A stretch of DNA of 64,000 nt from SSC3 sp963769585 (lineage in GTDB: Bacteria > Actinomycetota > Actinomycetes > Propionibacteriales > Nocardioidaceae). The stretch covers positions 930,001-994,000 of the forward strand of contig CAVYMJ010000006.1 in the NCBI GenBank assembly GCA_963769585.1. The letters are read 5' to 3'. The position numbers were made by a program, and so were the translations under genes. Shown here piece after piece: positions 60,387-64,000 of the stretch (the stretch's first letter is position 1; the number at the start of each line of letters is the position of its first letter). The notes beneath the pieces were generated by a model. That model was given only the letters and a program-made list of their open reading frames with translations, was not told where the DNA came from and made no database searches.

Positions 60387-61088
60387 ATGACAGCCAGCCA
60401 CCTGACGGTGAAGCGGAGCCAGGTCGAGCCAGGGGAGTCCTGGTGGGGCGCCGCCATCCGCAAGTCCGAGGACCCCGACTGCCGCCCCTGGGCGGTCGAC
60501 CTCTCCAGCGACACCCTCGTCTTCGGGGTCGGCCAGGGGCCGGGCGACGTCGCTTCGGTCGAGATCCGGCCTTTGGTCCGCGAGGACTTCCCCGGGATCG
60601 TGGCGTGGCAGTCGATGCCTCATGTCTCGCGGTGGTGGAACGACGAGGCACGCACCGTCCGCGACATCGAGAAGCACTACGGCGCCGCCCTCGACGGCAC
60701 CGACCCCACCCGGCTGTGGGTGGTGGCCGTCAACGGCCGGCCCTGCGGCTTCCTGCAGGACTACCTGATCGGAGATCACCCCGAGTTCGCACTGTTGACC
60801 GCCAAACCCGAGGCGGTGGGCTTCGACTACCTGATCGGCGACCCGAACCTGGTCGGCAAAGGCGTGGGCACCAGGGTGCTGTGGGAGTTCCTGACCAACC
60901 AGGTCCGGAGCGCCTATCCAGACGCCCCAACGTTCTTCGCGGCGCCGGACAACCGCAACATCGGCTCTCGTCGGATGCTAGCCAAGCTCGGGTTCATTGA
61001 GGGGCTCTGGTTCGACGAGCCGCAACCGGGTGGACGAGTGGACACCGTCGTGGGCTGCTCCATGGACGTGCTCACGGTCATCGGGTGA
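60387..61088 (+). CDS. GNAT acetyltransferase, AAC(6')/IucB-like
   Basis: A 233-residue GNAT whose core (VEIRPLVREDFPGIVAWQSMPHVSRWW, GFLQDYLIGDHPEF, GFDYLIGDPNLVGKGVGTRV, APDNRNIGSRRMLAKLGFIEG) is like aminoglycoside 6'-N-acetyltransferases and the hydroxylysine acetyltransferases of siderophore synthesis. An extra N-terminal segment of about 50 residues has no match. A chromosomal, single-copy setting gives no reason to call it a resistance gene. The ATG at 60387 follows a -10-like GATAAT by 6 nt. Confidence 0.84.
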   Translation: MTASHLTVKRSQVEPGESWWGAAIRKSEDPDCRPWAVDLSSDTLVFGVGQGPGDVASVEIRPLVREDFPGIVAWQSMPHVSRWWNDEARTVRDIEKHYGAALDGTDPTRLWVVAVNGRPCGFLQDYLIGDHPEFALLTAKPEAVGFDYLIGDPNLVGKGVGTRVLWEFLTNQVRSAYPDAPTFFAAPDNRNIGSRRMLAKLGFIEGLWFDEPQPGGRVDTVVGCSMDVLTVIG

Positions 61089-61104
61089 CCTAGCCCACAT
61101 CGAC

Positions 61105-61127
61105 TTATGTAACAGCCGTTTACATAA
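61105..61127 (+). promoter_or_regulatory. TTATGTAA dyad operator overlapping the promoter
   Basis: TTATGTAA (61105-61112) and TTACATAA (61120-61127) form a perfect 8-bp inverted repeat with a 7-nt spacer. The -10 hexamer CATAAT (61123-61128) lies within its right arm, 6 nt before the ATG at 61135. This is a strong AT-rich island in G+C-rich DNA and is most likely a TetR- or MarR-type repressor site. Confidence 0.75.
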
Positions 61128-61134
61128 TAGGGCG

Positions 61135-61638
61135 ATGCCCAAGCTTCCGACCCTCCCGACTGGCCTGCCCACCAACGTTCTCGAGTTGTGGAAAGCCACC
61201 TCGAAGCTGCCGCAGGGCCGCAAGGTCTTCTCCATCGCGTTCAGCCAGCGAGCGCCGTACTTCGCGACGATCCGGCCGACGTTCACCGAGATCCGGCCGA
61301 ACTACGCCGAGCTCAGGATCAAGAAGCGCCGAGGCGTGCAGAACCACCTGGGCACAGTCCACGCGATCGCCCTGTGTAACGGGCTCGAGGCAGCGATGGG
61401 CGCCGTGGCCGAGGCTTCGATCCCCTCGGACAAGCGGTGGATCCCCAAGGGCATGGACATCGCCTACACCGCCAAGGCGACCAGTGACATCCGCTGCATC
61501 GCGGAGACAGACCCCGAGCAGTGGACCTCTGACGACCCCGACCTGCACGTACGGGTCAAGGGAGTACGCGCGGACGACACCGTGGTCATCGAGGGCGTCA
61601 TCAAGCTCTGGGTGACCCAGAAGCCCGCACGACCCTAG
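61135..61638 (+). CDS. DUF4442 hotdog-fold thioesterase-like protein
   Basis: A 167-residue protein of the DUF4442 family, a hotdog-fold group related to acyl-CoA thioesterases. Key segments are FSIAFSQRAPYFATIRPTFTEI, IKKRRGVQNHLGTVHAIALC, NGLEAAMGAVAEASIPSDKR and YTAKATSDIRCIAE. An acyl-CoA hydrolase or acyl-binding role is likely but unproven. It is controlled by its own palindromic operator and appears leaderless. It converges with gluD, 15 nt apart. Confidence 0.84.
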   Translation: MPKLPTLPTGLPTNVLELWKATSKLPQGRKVFSIAFSQRAPYFATIRPTFTEIRPNYAELRIKKRRGVQNHLGTVHAIALCNGLEAAMGAVAEASIPSDKRWIPKGMDIAYTAKATSDIRCIAETDPEQWTSDDPDLHVRVKGVRADDTVVIEGVIKLWVTQKPARP

Positions 61639-61653
61639 CGAGACACCGACGGG

Positions 61654-62551
61654 TCAGGCTCCGATCGGAGTATCGACGATCGGTGCCGTGGGGGTCACTG
61701 CGGCGGCGGAGCGGCTGAGTCGCATCTCGGTCCAGACCGCCAGACGGGACAGCCCGTAGTTGATCAGGATGAAGATCAGTCCGACGACCGTGAGCATCTG
61801 AATCGGGTTGTCCAGCACCTGGGCCAAGAGGTTTCCTCGCCGGAGGAACTCGATGTAGAAGGCGAGGACCGCCACCAGGGACGTGTCCTTGAGAACCACG
61901 ACCAGCTGGCTGATCAGAGCTGGGAGCATGGTCCGGAAGGCCTGGGGGAGCAGCGTCGAGGTCATCACCTGCGACTCGGTCATGCCGATGGCCCGCGCCG
62001 CCTCACCTTGCCCGCTCGGCAGCGAGTCGACACCGGCTCGGAGGATTTCGCCGATGATCACTGAGTTGTAGAGGGTCAGCCCAACGACGAGGTACCACAG
62101 CCCGTCATGACCCGGGGAGCCAGCTCACGTCGATGTTGAACTCCACCGCGATACGCCAGACCAGAAAGATCGTGATGACCACCGGCAGCCCTCGGAAGAG
62201 CTCGATCCAGGCCACGATCGGGATGCGGAGCAGAGGCGGGAGCATCATCCGGGCTGTTCCGAGCAGCGTGCCCACGACCAACGAGCAGATGATGGCGAGC
62301 ACGGCCGAGACCAGCGTACTGAGCAGTCCGCGGCCGAGGAGTTCCCAGACCCGTCCGAACAGTTCGTTCGTGGGGTCGATGAGCGGACCCCACAACTCCA
62401 TGTCGAGCTGGCCGCGGTCCCAGAGACGTTTGACGATGGCTGCGGCAACGCCGAGGAGCACGACGCTGGCCAGAACGGTCCCGATCAGGGCGCGCCGGCG
62501 GGCTCTCGGTCCCGGGACGTCGTAGAGGACGGTCTCGAACTGGTCGCTCAT
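61654..62551 (-). pseudogene. gluD: Glutamate-type ABC transporter permease GluD, frameshifted as given
   Basis: The second permease of an amino-acid ABC importer. The N-terminal half (from ATG 62551: cytoplasmic tail, membrane helices, RMMLPPLLRIPIVAWIELFRG, PVVITIFLVW) stops at 62105. The rest (GHDGLWYLVVGLTLYNSVI, then EILRAGVDSLPSGQGEAARA) continues in another frame to 61654. Removing one G from the GGG of CTCCCCGGGTCATG (forward 62111-62114) restores one frame of about 298 residues, the normal GluD length. Either a sequencing error in a homopolymer-like run or a recent inactivation. ATGA overlap with gluC. Confidence 0.85.
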
Positions 62552-63198
62552 CTCACGATCGCCACCTTTCGTTCGATCACGGCCAGTGCGCCGCCGGCAG
62601 GCAGGGTGATCAGCAGGTACCCCACCGCAACGCCGAGCAGGATCGGCAGTGGGCTGTAGCCCTGGGCACTCGCGAGCGTCCTGTAGATGGCGTACAGGTC
62701 GCCACCCACCCCGAAGGCGCCGACCACTGCGGAGTTCTTGAACATGGCGATGATGACGCTCCCCAGGGGCGGCACTGAGGTCCTGAACGCCTGCGGGAGA
62801 ATCACCTGGGCAAGGGACTGACCGAAGTTGAGCCCGATCGCGCGTGCCGCCTCGGCCTGTCCGGCAGGGACGGCGTTGATCCCCGAGCGCAAGGCCTCAC
62901 AGACAAACGCGGACGTGTAGACGATCAGGGCGCTGACGCCGAAGAAGTAGAACTCCCGGTTGATACCCATTTCGGGAATTCCGAACGCGAAGAAGAAGAG
63001 CACCACTGTCAGTGGGCAGTTGCGGATGATCGTTACCCAGGAGGTACCGAACCAGCGCAGCGACGCTATCGGCGAGACGCGGCAGGCGGCAATCACTGTG
63101 CCCAGCACCAGTGAGCCGACCATTCCCCACAGGCAGATCCCCAGTGAACGCAGGAATCCGGACCAGAAGAGGTCGAGGTTGTCGGTAACGCCTTCCAC
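62548..63198 (-). CDS. gluC: Glutamate-type ABC transporter permease GluC
   Basis: A 216-residue polar-amino-acid permease (HisM family) with about five spans. Segments LFWSGFLRSLGICLWGMVGSL, CPLTVVLFFFAFGIPEMG, the EAA loop EALRSGINAVPAGQAEAARAIGL and QAFRTSVPPLGSVIIAMFKN are typical of GluC. GTG 63198 has GGAGG 4 nt upstream. It is followed by gluD through an ATGA overlap and preceded by gluB after a palindromic hairpin. gluA (ATPase) should lie beyond the window, upstream of gluB. Confidence 0.92.
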   Translation of the reverse strand: MEGVTDNLDLFWSGFLRSLGICLWGMVGSLVLGTVIAACRVSPIASLRWFGTSWVTIIRNCPLTVVLFFFAFGIPEMGINREFYFFGVSALIVYTSAFVCEALRSGINAVPAGQAEAARAIGLNFGQSLAQVILPQAFRTSVPPLGSVIIAMFKNSAVVGAFGVGGDLYAIYRTLASAQGYSPLPILLGVAVGYLLITLPAGGALAVIERKVAIVR

Positions 63199-63234
63199 AA
63201 GCCCTCCTATCGAGGCTCGGACTGTCCCGAGGTG

Positions 63235-63262
63235 GGTGGGTCCTGCCTAGGCAGGACCCACC
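63235..63262 (-). terminator. Perfect 28-bp palindrome between gluB and gluC
   Basis: Two 14-bp arms (63235-63248 and 63249-63262) are exactly complementary with no loop, 11 nt after the gluB stop. The element probably lets most transcripts stop or be trimmed after gluB, giving more binding protein than permease. Confidence 0.8.
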
Positions 63263-63272
63263 GCTCAGGTGA

Positions 63273-64000
63273 TCAGCTACAGGGCGCGGCGTCTGGAAGC
63301 GTCGGCGCTTCGGTGCCCTCGACCTCTCCAGCAGTGGAGGCCCAGGCGCTGTTGTACGCGTCTTCGTTGTCGGCGAGGGTCTCGTTGATGAATTCGCAGA
63401 ACGCGACGTCACCCTTGGTGATCCCGATGCCGTAGGGCTCCTCGGTGAACTGCTCACCGACGAGCTTGAAGTCACCGTCGGACTTGGCAGCAAACCCGAG
63501 CAGGATCACGTTGTCCGTGGTCACGACGTCGACCTGGCCGTTCTTCAGCGAGCTTGCGCACTTGTCGTAGACATCGAAGAGCACCAGCTGGCCAGGACTG
63601 GCCAGGTACGGCTTGATCTGCTCGGACGGCGTCGAGCCCGTCACCGAGCAGACCTTGGCGTCAGGGTTGGCCTTGAGGTCATCCGGGCCGTTGATCGCGT
63701 CGTTGTCGGACATGACCATCAACTGCTGACCCGCGACGTAGTACGGGCCGGCGAAGGTGATCCGCTTCTTACGCTCGTCGTTGATCGTGTAGGTCGCGAC
63801 CACGAAGTCGACGTCGCCGTCCTCGATGGCCTGCTCGCGGATGTCGGAGGTCGTCTCCTGCCAGGTGATGTCGTCGGGCTTGATTCCCAGAGCGCCGGCG
63901 ATGATCTTGCCGACCTCGACATCAAACCCTTCGGGGTCGTCCGCGAGACCGAGCAGGCCGAAGCCAGGCTGGTCGAACTTGGTGCCGATCGTGACCTTGC
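63273..64000 (-). CDS. gluB: Glutamate-type ABC transporter substrate-binding protein (5' end outside window)
   Basis: The periplasmic-type binding protein (SBP family 3) of the gluBCD importer; in actinobacteria it is a lipoprotein. Only the C-terminal 242 residues are in the window, so the signal peptide and lipobox are not seen. Visible motifs are GTKFDQPGFGLL, FDVEVGKIIAGALGI, FVVATYTINDERKKRITFAGPY, VTTDNVILLGFAA and EEPYGIGITKGD. Glutamate or a related polar amino acid is the expected ligand by operon structure. Confidence 0.9.
   Translation of the reverse strand, partial: KVTIGTKFDQPGFGLLGLADDPEGFDVEVGKIIAGALGIKPDDITWQETTSDIREQAIEDGDVDFVVATYTINDERKKRITFAGPYYVAGQQLMVMSDNDAINGPDDLKANPDAKVCSVTGSTPSEQIKPYLASPGQLVLFDVYDKCASSLKNGQVDVVTTDNVILLGFAAKSDGDFKLVGEQFTEEPYGIGITKGDVAFCEFINETLADNEDAYNSAWASTAGEVEGTEAPTLPDAAPCS

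Noticed and set aside
60387..61088. GNAT as an aminoglycoside resistance gene
   Set aside because: Similarity to AAC(6') is only at the core-fold level and is shared with siderophore acetyltransferases; no mobile context.

Overview
The window is high-G+C Gram-positive (actinobacterial) chromosome, most likely Nocardioidaceae (Nocardioides-like). The support is strong G/C bias at third positions, GTG/TTG starts, many leaderless-type starts (a -10-like hexamer 6-7 nt before the start codon), F420-type LLM oxidoreductase, DUF3046, ClgR, ArfABC and sunset-domain proteins, and the conserved actinobacterial order infB-rbfA-truB-ribF ... rpsO-pnp-M16 peptidase-dapB ... thyA-dfrA ... dapA-rnj ... ftsK ... 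rimO-pgsA-cinA-clgR ... recA-recX-rny ... gluBCD. No tRNA, rRNA, CRISPR array or intact insertion sequence was seen.

Layout. 1-4.7 kb: translation and RNA modification (3' part of infB, rbfA, truB, ribF). 4.7-10.7 kb: an accessory stretch between ribF and rpsO, with a serine hydrolase overlapping a molybdopterin oxidoreductase, an NTF2-like protein with a small membrane protein, and an OafA-like acyltransferase. 10.7-16.3 kb: rpsO-pnp, M16 peptidase, dapB and a TPR membrane protein. 16.4-24.8 kb: a mixed region with a secreted M4 metalloprotease, VOC proteins, the AzlCD exporter, an SDR, GNAT, thyA-dfrA and an LLM oxidoreductase. 24.9-27.5 kb: dapA-rnj. 28.1-35.4 kb: ftsK followed by a close-packed envelope operon, including homologues of mycobacterial ArfA, ArfB and ArfC; the ArfC homologue carries a very long AEAER coiled-coil repeat. 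35.7-38.7 kb: rimO-pgsA-cinA-clgR. 38.7-46.8 kb (minus strand): homocysteine methyltransferase-like protein, Nei glycosylase, NarK transporter and Lhr helicase. 46.8-57 kb: an unusual sigma-factor/transmembrane/BNR-propeller fusion diverging from a three-gene ABC-2 exporter, then small enzymes, an MFS transporter and a two-component system. 57-64 kb: SOS-controlled recA-recX, rny, a GNAT, a DUF4442 gene with its own operator, and a glutamate-type ABC transporter (gluBCD, minus strand, cut by the window end).

How the genes connect. Translation initiation, ribosome maturation and RNA turnover recur (IF-2, RbfA, TruB, S15, PNPase, RNase J, RNase Y, RimO). Lysine/peptidoglycan precursor synthesis (dapB, dapA), thymidylate/folate (thyA-dfrA), chromosome segregation (FtsK), recombination repair (RecA/RecX, Nei, Lhr) and proteolysis control (ClgR) make up the rest of the core.

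Two genes are broken as given. gluD has a +1 shift in a C4G3 run. The arfC homologue has three indels inside its 15-nt repeats. Both look like sequencing or assembly errors, or very recent decay, because the downstream halves remain well conserved.
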